A stretch of DNA of 60,744 nucleotides from Curtobacterium luteum (GCF_001475545.1 NZ_LDQC01000082.1:1-60744), one strand, 5' to 3'. Numbered from the stretch's first letter, positions 25,871 through 34,684 are shown. The notes: a model not told the origin generated them from the letters alone. Translations and numbers: made by a program.

Positions 25871-28800
25871 ATGCAGTTGGTCGTGCGCGGTTCGTCCGCA
25901 CCACTCGTCGGGGAGATCGACGTCCCGGTCTCCAAGTACCACGCGCACCGAGCGCTGGTGCTGGCATCACTCGCGAAGGGGACGAGCATCGTCTCCGGCA
26001 TCAGTTCCACCCGGCAGGTCGAATGGACCGTCGGAACGCTCCGGGCCCTCGGCGTCGACGTCAAGCGCCGAGGGGACGACTACCACGTCACCGGCCTCGG
26101 GGGGCGCTACGCGGCGACGGACGTCGTCGACCACGGGTCCCGCGGCGCGGACGGGATCCTCAACATGGGGTCCTCCGGTACGACGCTCTACTTCATGACC
26201 GGACTCGCCTCGCTGGCGGACCGCCCGATGACGCTCGTCGGCATGAAGTACTTCCAGCGCCGACCGATCGGGGCGCTGCTGACCTCCCTCACGCAGATGG
26301 GCATCGACCTCGAGGCGATCAACGACTGCCCGCCGGTCACGGTCCAGCCGAGGCGACCCCGCGGCGGTGACGTCGCGATCGCCGGCACGCTGTCACAGTG
26401 GATCTCCGGGCTGCTCCTCGTCGCGCCCTTCGCCGAACAGGAGACCCGCATCCACGTCACCGGTGGACGGCTCAACGAGCAGCCGTACGTCGAGCTGACC
26501 GTCCGCATGATGCGGGAGTTCGGACTGACCGTCGAGGTCTCCGACGACTGGCTCGAGTACCGGATCCCGGCGGGACAGCACGCGACCCCGCACGACTACG
26601 TCATCCCGCCGGACATCGGTTCCGCGGCGTTCGGGATCGCCGCCGCGGGCATCCGTGAGTCGGACCTGCTGCTCCGCGGCATGCGGGCGACCACCACGGC
26701 GGAGACCGACCACCCGGAGAGCGAGTTCCTCGACCTCGCCACCGCCATGGGCGTCCCGATGGCGATCGACGAGGCGACCGGGTTCGTCCGGATCCAGCAC
26801 GACGGGTCGCCGCTCCGCGCGCTCGACATCGACTGCCGGCCGATCCCGGACCTCCTGCCGGTCCTGTCGACGATGGCGACCTTCGCCGAGGGCACGACCC
26901 GGCTCTGGAACGTGGCGCACATCCGCTTGAAGGAGTCCGACCGGGTCGCCGCGATGCTCCAGCTCAACCGCCTGGGAGGGCGTGCGGAGCAGGGAGCCGA
27001 CGAGCTCCGCGTGACCGGCGTCCGGCCCGGCGAGCTGCACGGCTCGCCGATGTCCTCGTTCAACGACCACCGCGTGCTCATGTCCCTCGCCGTCGCCGCG
27101 TCGAAGGCTGAGGGCTCGAGCTCCCTGACGTACCCGCGCGCCTACCGCATCTCGTACCCGACCTTCCTCGAGGCGATGAACGGCGTCGGTCTCGACATGG
27201 AGGTCGGCGACGCGCTGCCGGCCCGCGCCGACCAGGACGACCGGATGGGCGCCGCCGTCTCCGAGCCGACCGACCTCGGCGAGGACACCGCGACGTCGGC
27301 CGCTGCGCAGACGCCGTCGGACGCGGAGGCCGCGACGTCCTCCGAGCTCCCGGAGCTGGACGCCGGACCGCTCGTCCTCAGCGAGAAGGTCCGAGCGCTG
27401 TCCGAACAGGACCCGAACGGCCTCGCGGTCGTCGAGGTCGGCGGCGCGGTCCCCGTCGAGACCACCTGGAAGCAACTGCAGGACGAGGCCGATCGGGTCT
27501 CGGCGCTCCTGCTCGAACTCGGTGTCCGGCGGGGCGAGTCCGTCGCGATGCAGCTGCCGAACTGGCGCGAGTTCGTGTCCATCACGCTCGGTGCGATCCA
27601 GATCGGTGCCGTCGCGACCCCGATCATGCCGGTCTTCGGTCCCCGTGAGACGACCATGACCCTCGCCCGCTCGAAGGCCCGCGTGGTGTTCCTGCCGAAC
27701 GTGTTCCGCAAGCGCCGCCCGGCCCTCGAGCTCCTCGACGTGGTCGACGAAGCGCGGGCACAGCGGCGTCGGCTGTCGCTCGAGCACGTGGTCGTGCTCC
27801 GTGCCGAGGCACGAGGCCAGGGCGACGTCCCGAACGACCAGCCGCCGCTGCCCGCCGACGCGGCCGAGCGGGTCGCGGCGAGCGCCTGGAACTGGCGTTG
27901 GTTCGACACCGCGCTCGGCTCGGTGCCGGTGGACGTCGACCAGATCCGTGCGAACGCGCCAGGGCCCGACGACGTCTGCCAGCTCCTCTTCACCTCCGGC
28001 ACCACGGGCGAGCCGAAGGGCGTCCAGCACCCTCACCGGACGCTCGGCCTCGCGACCGCGATGCACGTCGCGCAGTCCGGGCTCACCGCCGACGACCGGA
28101 TCTACATCCCGTCGCCGCTCGCGCACCAGACCGGGTTCCTGTACGGCATGCTGCTCGCCTTCCGGCTCGGCGCGCCGCAGGTGATCCAGCCGGTGTGGGA
28201 CGGCCGCGTCGCGCTCGAGCAGGCGTTCGGCGTCGCGAAGGCGTCGTTCGTGCAGTGCGCGACACCGTTCCTGACCGACCTGGTCGACCTCGTCGAGGAC
28301 GGGGCACCCGCGCCGGAGAGCCTGCGCGTCTTCGTCCCGACGGGCGCCGCGGTACCGCGGGCCCTGGCGCAGCGGGCGAGCACGGTGCTCGGGAGCGCGA
28401 TCCTCGGGGCGTTCGGCACGAGCGAGACCTGCCTCGGGGCACTGTCCAGTCCGTCCGACGACCCGGCCGACGCGTACGGGCACGACGGCCGGGCGCTGCC
28501 GGGGATCCGGATCCGCATCGTCGACGACGAGGGACACGAGCTCCCCGCCGGCACCGAGGGCAACTTCGAGCTGCACTCGCCGACGATGTTCGACGGTTAC
28601 CTCGACCGCCCGGACCTCACCGACGACGTCTTCACCGAGGACGGCTGGTACCGCACGGGCGACCTCGCGACCGTGGACGAGAAGGGCTTCCTCTCCATCA
28701 CGGGGCGCGTCAAGGACGTCATCAACCGCGGTGGCGAGAAGATCCCGGTCGTGGAGATCGAGAACCTGCTCTACCAGCACCCGCTCGTCACCGACGTCGC

Positions 28801-29068
28801 CATCGTGGCGATGCCCGACGAGCGCCTCGGCGAGCGTGCCTGTGCCTTCGTGGTGCCGGCGGCTGGGGAGCGGCTCGACCACCGGGGGATGCAGCGGTAC
28901 CTCGACAACGCGGGTGTGAGCAAGTACTACTGGCCGGAGCGGCTCGAGTACATCGACGAGCTGCCCCGCAACGCTGTCGGCAAGGTGCAGAAGAACGTGC
29001 TGCGCGACCGAGCTGCGGAACTCGTCGCGGACGCCCCCACCACCACGAAGGAGAACGAGACACGATGA
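25871..29068 (+). CDS. EPSP-synthase-like / acyl-CoA ligase fusion, probable cyclohexanecarboxyl-CoA pathway enzyme
   Basis: 1065 residues; ATG with AGGGAAGAGG upstream. Residues 1-440 have the EPSP synthase fold: K22 and R27, GSSGTT (101-105 region), RRPIG (R131), S175-Q176, D327, KESDR (K354-R358) and NDHR (R401) are kept. Compared with E. coli AroA by eye, Ser23 is Tyr23, Arg100 is Tyr107 and Lys411 is Ile427. A polar Ala/Ser/Asp linker (about 445-500) leads to an adenylate-forming ligase: TSGTTGEPKG near 707-716, YRTGDL, and the C-terminal catalytic lysine in GKVQK near 1038. Inference: the N-terminal half dehydrates shikimate rather than using PEP, and the C-terminal half makes the ring carboxyl-CoA. 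A standard aroA should exist elsewhere in the genome. Confidence 0.78.
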   Translation: MQLVVRGSSAPLVGEIDVPVSKYHAHRALVLASLAKGTSIVSGISSTRQVEWTVGTLRALGVDVKRRGDDYHVTGLGGRYAATDVVDHGSRGADGILNMGSSGTTLYFMTGLASLADRPMTLVGMKYFQRRPIGALLTSLTQMGIDLEAINDCPPVTVQPRRPRGGDVAIAGTLSQWISGLLLVAPFAEQETRIHVTGGRLNEQPYVELTVRMMREFGLTVEVSDDWLEYRIPAGQHATPHDYVIPPDIGSAAFGIAAAGIRESDLLLRGMRATTTAETDHPESEFLDLATAMGVPMAIDEATGFVRIQHDGSPLRALDIDCRPIPDLLPVLSTMATFAEGTTRLWNVAHIRLKESDRVAAMLQLNRLGGRAEQGADELRVTGVRPGELHGSPMSSFNDHRVLMSLAVAASKAEGSSSLTYPRAYRISYPTFLEAMNGVGLDMEVGDALPARADQDDRMGAAVSEPTDLGEDTATSAAAQTPSDAEAATSSELPELDAGPLVLSEKVRALSEQDPNGLAVVEVGGAVPVETTWKQLQDEADRVSALLLELGVRRGESVAMQLPNWREFVSITLGAIQIGAVATPIMPVFGPRETTMTLARSKARVVFLPNVFRKRRPALELLDVVDEARAQRRRLSLEHVVVLRAEARGQGDVPNDQPPLPADAAERVAASAWNWRWFDTALGSVPVDVDQIRANAPGPDDVCQLLFTSGTTGEPKGVQHPHRTLGLATAMHVAQSGLTADDRIYIPSPLAHQTGFLYGMLLAFRLGAPQVIQPVWDGRVALEQAFGVAKASFVQCATPFLTDLVDLVEDGAPAPESLRVFVPTGAAVPRALAQRASTVLGSAILGAFGTSETCLGALSSPSDDPADAYGHDGRALPGIRIRIVDDEGHELPAGTEGNFELHSPTMFDGYLDRPDLTDDVFTEDGWYRTGDLATVDEKGFLSITGRVKDVINRGGEKIPVVEIENLLYQHPLVTDVAIVAMPDERLGERACAFVVPAAGERLDHRGMQRYLDNAGVSKYYWPERLEYIDELPRNAVGKVQKNVLRDRAAELVADAPTTTKENETR

Positions 29069-30243
29069 CGATCGTCGAGCAGACGACCGAGGCCTTCGAC
29101 GCAGCGGCCTTCGAGCAGCTCAAGGCCGAGGTGACCGAGTGGGTCCGCGGTCGCGGCGAGGAGTGGGCGGAGGAGATCGAGCGCACCGGCCGGGTCGCCC
29201 CCGAGCTGTTCCAGGAGCTCAAGGACCGCGGCTGGCTCAGCCTCGCCGCGCCGCCGGAGCTCGGTGGCGCAGGGATCCCGTTCTCGAGGTACCTCGAGGT
29301 GATGGAGATCATCTCGCGCTCGCACGCCTCGATCCGCATGCTCGTGCACGTCATCAACGGCACCTGGCGGGCGATGGCGCCGTACGCGACCCCGGAGCAG
29401 ATCGAGGAGGTCGTCAAGCCGAGCGTGGCGGGCGAGAAGCTCGTCGCCTTCACGCTCACCGAGGCCACCGCCGGGACGGGCGCGGACATCCGCACGACCG
29501 TCCGCCGCGAGGGCGACACGTACGTGATGAACGGCGAGAAGCACCTCATCACCTTCGGGGTGCGGTGCGACCACTGGCTCATCGCCGCGCGTCTCGAGGG
29601 CAGCACCGGGCAGGACGGCACGGTCGCGTTCCTCATGCCGAACTCGGGCCTGCCGGGCGCCGAGGTGATCGACGACTCGGACACCATGGGCATCCGTGGC
29701 ACCGACCACGCGATCCTCCGCTTCACCGAGACCCCGGTCCCGGCCTCTGCACGCCTCGGCGAGGAAGGGCAGGGCCTCGAGGTCGCGCTCGGCGGGTTCC
29801 TCCTGCCGAGCCGTGTCTCCGTCGCGATGAGCGCCGTCGGCCTCGCCGAGCGTGCGAACGAACTCGCGGTCGCGTACGCGAACGAGCGTGAGACCTTCGG
29901 CAAGAAGCTCTCGAGCCGACAGGCGATCCAGTTCTACCTGGCCGAGAACTACGCCGACATCGCCGCCGCCCGCGCCCTCGTGCTCGAGGCAGCCCGCGCC
30001 TACGAGGAGGGCCGCCCCGACGCCGGCACGCTCTCCAGCGCCTCGAAGATGGTCGCGGTCGACATGCTCGCCCGGGTCACGGACAAGGCACTGCAGGTGC
30101 ACGGCGGCCAGGGCTACTGGAAGCGCAACGCGATCGAGCGCGTCTACCGCGACGCGCGCGCGCAGCGCTTCGAGGAGGGCACCAACGAGATCCAGAAGCT
30201 GGTCGTCGGCCGCGCCGTCGTCACCGGCCAGGCCGGGTTCTGA
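29065..30243 (+). CDS. Acyl-CoA dehydrogenase (accessory block)
   Basis: FAD-dependent acyl-CoA dehydrogenase of 392 residues. Flavin/substrate motif AFTLTEATAGTGAD near 130, GIRGTDH near 212, and RFEEGTNEIQ with the usual catalytic Glu (about E371). ATGA overlap with the fusion gene and AAGGAG at 29048 show tight coupling. In the proposed route it would oxidise or isomerise a cyclohexene-carbonyl-CoA ring intermediate; the reaction is inferred from context, as the family also covers linear acyl-CoAs. Cofactor and fold are certain, the substrate is not. Confidence 0.85.
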   Translation: MTIVEQTTEAFDAAAFEQLKAEVTEWVRGRGEEWAEEIERTGRVAPELFQELKDRGWLSLAAPPELGGAGIPFSRYLEVMEIISRSHASIRMLVHVINGTWRAMAPYATPEQIEEVVKPSVAGEKLVAFTLTEATAGTGADIRTTVRREGDTYVMNGEKHLITFGVRCDHWLIAARLEGSTGQDGTVAFLMPNSGLPGAEVIDDSDTMGIRGTDHAILRFTETPVPASARLGEEGQGLEVALGGFLLPSRVSVAMSAVGLAERANELAVAYANERETFGKKLSSRQAIQFYLAENYADIAAARALVLEAARAYEEGRPDAGTLSSASKMVAVDMLARVTDKALQVHGGQGYWKRNAIERVYRDARAQRFEEGTNEIQKLVVGRAVVTGQAGF

Positions 30244-30257
30244 CGCGACCCACCAGC

Positions 30258-30299
30258 GGACTGGAGGCCTGTGGCGGCCCCGCCACGGGCCTCCAGTCC
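30258..30299. terminator. Hairpin inside the accessory operon
   Basis: 19-bp stem GGACTGGAGGCCTGTGGCG against CGCCACGGGCCTCCAGTCC with a single T-G pair and a 4-nt loop. It lies between co-oriented genes and has no T-tract. Same family as 24431 and 53783. It might reduce downstream expression. Confidence 0.65.
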
Positions 30300-30334
30300 G
30301 ACCCCACGTCCGCAACGCAACGACAAGGACCGCA

Positions 30335-31189
30335 GTGACCGACAGCACGACCGCTCCCATCGCCCTCATCACGGGTGCCTCCCGTGGCATCGGCCGCCTC
30401 CTCGCGCAGAAGCTCGGCCAGCGCGGCGTCACCGTCGTGGTGACGTACAAGGGCAACGCCGACCTCGCCGAGCAGTCACTGGCCGACGTCCGCGCGGCCG
30501 GCGGCGACGGCATCACCGCGCAGGTCGACATCGAGCAGCCGGAGTCGATCGACGCGCTGTTCGACCTCGTCCGCGACACCTACGGCCGGCTCGACATGTT
30601 CGTCGCGAACGCCGCGGCGAGCGCGTTCAAGCCCGTCGCCGACCTGAAGCTGCACCACCTCGACCGCAGCTACGCGACCAACGCCCGCTCGTTCGTGCTC
30701 GGTGCGCAGCGGGCCGCCGAGCTCATGGACCGGGGTGGGCGCATCGTCGTCGTGACCTCCTACGGTTCACTCCGGGCGTTCCCGACCTACGCGGCCCTCG
30801 GCGCCGCGAAGGCGATGACCGAGGCGTACACGAAGTACATGGCGGTCGAGTTCGGGCCGCGGCAGATCACGGTGAACGCGGTCAACGGCGGTCTGATCGA
30901 CACCGACTCGCTCGACTACTTCTACAACTCCGTTCCGGGCATGGCACCGATGTCCTCCGTCATCGAGAAGCTCCCGTTGCAGCGGCCGGGCACCGCGGAC
31001 GACATGGCGGACGCGGTCGACTTCCTGCTGTCCGACAGGGCGTCGTACATCACGGGGCAGACGTTGTCGGTCGACGGAGGGCTGACCGTGATCGCCCCGC
31101 CCTACTGGGCCGACACGACGTCGCCGCTCCGGGATGCCGTCCTGCCGGCGGCGGGTGCTGCGGACCCGGCCGCCGGCACGGCAGAGTAG
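30335..31189 (+). CDS. SDR-family enoyl-thioester reductase, ChcA-like candidate
   Basis: Short-chain dehydrogenase/reductase of 284 residues. Cofactor motif TGASRGIG at about 13-20 and NAAASAF near 92. The catalytic tyrosine and lysine are spaced Y152-x6-K159 rather than the usual Y-x3-K; this spacing is the mark of FabI/FabL-type enoyl reductases, and the flanking sequence is FabL-like. ChcA (1-cyclohexenylcarbonyl-CoA reductase) is also an SDR, so a role in ring double-bond reduction is a reasonable inference. GTG start with AAGGAC upstream. A ~30-residue C-terminal tail is Ala/Pro-rich. Confidence 0.83.
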   Translation: MTDSTTAPIALITGASRGIGRLLAQKLGQRGVTVVVTYKGNADLAEQSLADVRAAGGDGITAQVDIEQPESIDALFDLVRDTYGRLDMFVANAAASAFKPVADLKLHHLDRSYATNARSFVLGAQRAAELMDRGGRIVVVTSYGSLRAFPTYAALGAAKAMTEAYTKYMAVEFGPRQITVNAVNGGLIDTDSLDYFYNSVPGMAPMSSVIEKLPLQRPGTADDMADAVDFLLSDRASYITGQTLSVDGGLTVIAPPYWADTTSPLRDAVLPAAGAADPAAGTAE

Positions 31190-31193
31190 GGGC

Positions 31194-33296
31194 ATGAGCA
31201 CCGTCGCCATGCCCGACCTCGCCGTCGTCTCCTCGCCGTGGAGCCTCGGCCCGCTGACCCTCCGGAACCGGGTGGTGATGGGGTCGATGCACACCGGGCT
31301 CGAGGTGCTCGACGACGGCGGGGCGGGCATGGCGGCCTTCTACCGTGAGCGTGCGGCCGGTGGGGCGGCGCTCATCGTCACGGGTGGCATCGCCGTGAGC
31401 GACGAGGCCCGGGGCGGCCCCGACTTCGCGGTGTTCGGCGAGGGCGGTGCCGACGAGCGCTTCCGCGCCGCGGTCGACGCCGTGCACGACGCCGGCGGCG
31501 CGGTGCTCGCCCAGCTCTTCCACGCCGGTCGGTACGCGCTCGTGGGCGGCATGGTCGACCGGCACGGCCGGCCCCAGCGCGCCGTCGCCCCGTCGGCGCT
31601 GCCGTGGGCGGCCGCTCGGGGCGTGGTCCCGGAGGAACTGACCGGCCCCGAGGTCGAGCGTACGATCGAGGACTTCGCCGCAGCGGCCCGGTCGGCGCGG
31701 GACATCGGCTTCGACGGCGTCGAGATCATGGCGTCCGAGGGGTACCTCATCAACCAGTTCCAGTCGCCGCTGACGAACCTGCGCGACGACGAGTGGGGCG
31801 GCTCGCCGGAGCGTCGGCGACGCTTCGCGGTGGCCGTCGTGCGCGCTGTCCGAGCTGCCGTTCCGGACCTCGCGGTGACGATCCGGCTGTCCGGTGCCGA
31901 CCTCATGCCCGGCTCGACCACCGATGACGAGGTCGACGCGCTCGTGCACGAGCTGCTGCCCCTCGGGCTCGACGGGATCTCGGTCGGCATCGGGTGGCAC
32001 GAGTCCCGCACCCCGACCGTGCAGGCAGCGGTGCCGCACGGCGCCTGGCTGTCGTACGCGAACCGGATCGCCGGCGTGGTCCGTCGAGCGGGGTACCCGG
32101 ACGTGCGGGTGATCGCGTCGAACCGGATGACGGACCTCCGTGACGGGGAGGCCGTGCTCGCCGACGGCCTGGTGGACGCCGTCGCCCTCGCACGGCCGTT
32201 CCTCGCCGACCCGGCCCTCGTGCAACGGTCGCTCGCCGGCGCGTACGACCTCGTGAACACGTGCATCGGCTGCAACCAGGCGTGCCTCGACCGGTCGATC
32301 GTCGGTGCGCCGGTGTCCTGCCTCGTGAACCCCCGGGCAGGGCGCGAGGTCACGTTCCCGCTCCGTCCCACCGACGTCGCGAAGCGCGTCGACGTCGTCG
32401 GCGGCGGACCGGCCGGGCTCGCGGCAGCCGTCGACGCCGCCCGCCGTGGACACGCGGTGACGGTGTGGGAGGCCTCCGACCGACTCGGCGGGCAGTTCGA
32501 GCTGGCATCGCTCGTGCCCGGCAAGGAGGACTACGCCGCGACCGTCCGCGCCGCCAGGGCCGAACTCGCCGAGCGTGGGGCGACCGTGCACCTCGGTCGT
32601 GCCGCGACCGCAGAGGACCTCGCTGGGAGCGACGCCGTCGTGGTCGCGGTCGGCGTCGTGCCCCGCGAGGTCGACGTCCCCGGTGCGACGCTGCCCCACG
32701 TCCTGTCGTACGAGCAGGCGCTCCGGGACGGCGTGCCCGCCGGAACCGTCGCGGTCATCGGCGGCGGCGGGATCGGCGTCGACACGGCGGCGTTCCTGGT
32801 CGAGTCGCCGGACGAAGCGGCACGCGCGACGGAGTTCGGGCAGCGGTGGGACGTCGAGGTCAGCGATGAGATCGTCGGCGACGTCCCGCAGCGCCTCCCT
32901 GCGGCGGCGCGGGTGCTGCGCCCGGGGTCCGAGGTCACGGTGCTCCGGCGCAGCGGCAAGTTCGGTGCCGGCATCGGCATCACGTCCCGCTGGGTGGCGA
33001 TCGGGCGGCTCCGGGACGCCGGCGTCCGCATGGTGGGCGGCGTGCAGGAGTACCTCCGCATCGAGCCCGGCGTGCTCTGGATCCGCGACGAGGACGGTGC
33101 CGACCGATCGGTCCCGGCGGACACCGTCGTGGTCTGCGCCGGACAGGAGCGCCGTGACGCGGACGAGCTCGTCGCGGGCCTGCGCTCCGCGGGCATCCCG
33201 TGCGAGGTCGTCGGCGGAGCGCGCGACGCCCGGAGCGTCGACGCCGTCCGCGCCACGAGCGAGGCGCTCGAAGCGGTGCGTCGACTCGCGCCCTGA
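31194..33296 (+). CDS. FadH-type 2,4-dienoyl-CoA reductase flavoprotein
   Basis: 700-residue FMN/FAD/[4Fe-4S] reductase of the FadH family. N-terminal old-yellow-enzyme barrel with Y184 in EGYLINQF and H269 in GWHESR. Cluster cysteines C357, C360, C364 and C376 (CIGCNQAC and SCLVNP), then an FAD site VVGGGPAGLAAA near 403 and a second dinucleotide site VIGGGGIGVD. ATG four bases after the SDR stop. Probably reduces a conjugated dienoyl-CoA in the ring pathway, by analogy to FadH; could instead act on linear dienoyl-CoA. Confidence 0.85.
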   Translation: MSTVAMPDLAVVSSPWSLGPLTLRNRVVMGSMHTGLEVLDDGGAGMAAFYRERAAGGAALIVTGGIAVSDEARGGPDFAVFGEGGADERFRAAVDAVHDAGGAVLAQLFHAGRYALVGGMVDRHGRPQRAVAPSALPWAAARGVVPEELTGPEVERTIEDFAAAARSARDIGFDGVEIMASEGYLINQFQSPLTNLRDDEWGGSPERRRRFAVAVVRAVRAAVPDLAVTIRLSGADLMPGSTTDDEVDALVHELLPLGLDGISVGIGWHESRTPTVQAAVPHGAWLSYANRIAGVVRRAGYPDVRVIASNRMTDLRDGEAVLADGLVDAVALARPFLADPALVQRSLAGAYDLVNTCIGCNQACLDRSIVGAPVSCLVNPRAGREVTFPLRPTDVAKRVDVVGGGPAGLAAAVDAARRGHAVTVWEASDRLGGQFELASLVPGKEDYAATVRAARAELAERGATVHLGRAATAEDLAGSDAVVVAVGVVPREVDVPGATLPHVLSYEQALRDGVPAGTVAVIGGGGIGVDTAAFLVESPDEAARATEFGQRWDVEVSDEIVGDVPQRLPAAARVLRPGSEVTVLRRSGKFGAGIGITSRWVAIGRLRDAGVRMVGGVQEYLRIEPGVLWIRDEDGADRSVPADTVVVCAGQERRDADELVAGLRSAGIPCEVVGGARDARSVDAVRATSEALEAVRRLAP

Positions 33297-33439
33297 CGCG
33301 GAATCTGCAACAATGAACGGTCGAATCGTGCCTGCTCGACCCTCTATCCAGCTGTGCACGACTCTCATCGAGCTTCCACCGTGTGTGCCCCCACGCCCGC
33401 GGTCCGGTTCAACCACAACAACACGCAACAGGAGCATTT

Positions 33440-33862
33440 GTGGCTGTCAAGATCCGTCTCAAGCGTCTCGGTAAGATCCGGGCGCCGTACTACCGCATCG
33501 TCGTCGCCGACTCGCACACCAAGCGCGACGGCCGTTCGATCGAGGAGATCGGCAAGTACCACCCCACCGAGGAGCCCTCGGTCATCGAGATCGACTCGGA
33601 CCGCGCGCAGTACTGGCTCTCCGTCGGCGCGCAGCCGACCGAGCAGGTCGCCGCGCTGCTCAAGCTCACCGGTGACTGGGCCAAGTTCAAGGGCGAGAAG
33701 GACACCGCCTCCAAGGTGAAGGTCGCCGAGCCGAAGCAGGCCTTCGTCGCGGACACCGCCAAGAAGGCCGTGCTGAAGCCGAAGTCGGAGAAGAAGGCGG
33801 AGGCCCCGGCCGCTGCCGAGGAGACTCCGGCCGACGACGCAGCCGAGACGACCGAGGCGTAA
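33440..33862 (+). CDS. rpsP: 30S ribosomal protein S16
   Basis: Begins [20 protein letters not shown], the S16 signature. 140 residues because of a ~50-residue C-terminal extension rich in Lys, Ala and Glu, common in actinobacteria. The GTG at 33440 has AGGAG at 33430-33434. First gene of the rpsP-khpA-rimM-trmD operon; the 143-nt upstream region follows the accessory block and contains an AACAAT box candidate. Confidence 0.96.
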   Translation: MAVKIRLKRLGKIRAPYYRIVVADSHTKRDGRSIEEIGKYHPTEEPSVIEIDSDRAQYWLSVGAQPTEQVAALLKLTGDWAKFKGEKDTASKVKVAEPKQAFVADTAKKAVLKPKSEKKAEAPAAAEETPADDAAETTEA

Positions 33863-33866
33863 TTCC

Positions 33867-34103
33867 TTGCTCGAATCCGCGCTGACGCACCTCGTCAAGG
33901 GGATCGTCGATCACCCGGACGACGTGCGCGTCGCCAGTTCCACCTCCGCGCGGGGCGAGGTCCTCGAGGTGCGTGTGCACCCCGAGGACCTCGGCCGCGT
34001 GATCGGTCGCGCCGGACGGACCGCAAAGGCGCTCCGCACCCTCGTCTCGGCTCTCGCCGACGGCAAGCGGGTGCGGGTCGACGTGGTCGACACCGATTCC
34101 TAG
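33867..34103 (+). CDS. khpA: KH-domain RNA-binding protein KhpA
   Basis: 78-residue single KH domain with the GxxG loop in GRVIGRAGRTAKAL. Conserved between rpsP and rimM in Gram-positives; KhpA works with KhpB in RNA regulation and cell elongation. TTG start at 33867, four bases after rpsP, so translation is coupled. Confidence 0.92.
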   Translation: MLESALTHLVKGIVDHPDDVRVASSTSARGEVLEVRVHPEDLGRVIGRAGRTAKALRTLVSALADGKRVRVDVVDTDS

Positions 34104-34122
34104 GGAGACGACCCAGCTCCGG

Positions 34123-34680
34123 GTGGGTCGCATCACGAAGGCGCACGGGCTCAAGGGCGGCATCAAGCTCGAGCTCTACACCGACGACCCGGATCGTCGG
34201 TTCACGTCCGGAGCGACGTTCACGCTCCAGGTCCCGGAGGACTCCCCGTGGTCGGGCAAGACCATCACGCTGGACGAACTCCGCTGGTACAACGGCCACC
34301 CGGTCGCCTTCTTCGAGGGCGTCGCGGACCGCACCGCTGCTGAGACGCTCGCGCGGGCGATCCTCTGGGTCGAGCAGGACACCGATGCCGAGACCGGCGA
34401 GGACGACGCCTGGTACGACCACCAGCTGGTCGGGCTCCGCGTGCTCCGCGACGGCGTCGAGGTCGGCACCGTCGCACGGGTCGACCACCTCCCGGCGCAG
34501 GACCTCCTCGCCATCGACACTCCGGACCGCGGCGAGGTGCTCGTACCCTTCGTCTCGGCCATCGTGCCCGCGGTCGACATCGCCGCCGGCACCGTCACGG
34601 TGACCCCGCCGACCGGGCTCTTCGAGGACCCCGAGGACACCTCGCGGCCCGAGACGGTATCGCCGTCCGACCAGGGGTAG
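34123..34680 (+). CDS. rimM: Ribosome maturation factor RimM
   Basis: 16S rRNA processing and 30S assembly factor that binds S19. N-terminal [12 protein letters not shown] and PRC-barrel half with [11 protein letters not shown] near 141. At 185 residues from the GTG at 34123. Family members usually start several residues earlier (a LRVGR strand): upstream codons encode TTQLR in frame, but no ATG, GTG or TTG precedes them before the khpA stop. The N-terminus is therefore uncertain; AGGGAGA lies 15-20 nt upstream of the GTG. Confidence 0.88.
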   Translation: MGRITKAHGLKGGIKLELYTDDPDRRFTSGATFTLQVPEDSPWSGKTITLDELRWYNGHPVAFFEGVADRTAAETLARAILWVEQDTDAETGEDDAWYDHQLVGLRVLRDGVEVGTVARVDHLPAQDLLAIDTPDRGEVLVPFVSAIVPAVDIAAGTVTVTPPTGLFEDPEDTSRPETVSPSDQG

Positions 34681-34684
34681 CGCC

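Noticed and set aside
25871..27190. Annotation as canonical aroA
   Set aside because: Three substrate-contact residues differ, the protein is fused to a ligase, and it sits with acyl-CoA genes rather than shikimate genes.
26393..28882. 829-codon minus-strand frame opposite the fusion gene
   Set aside because: Same shadow effect; no ribosome binding site or family, and the opposite strand has clear enzyme motifs.
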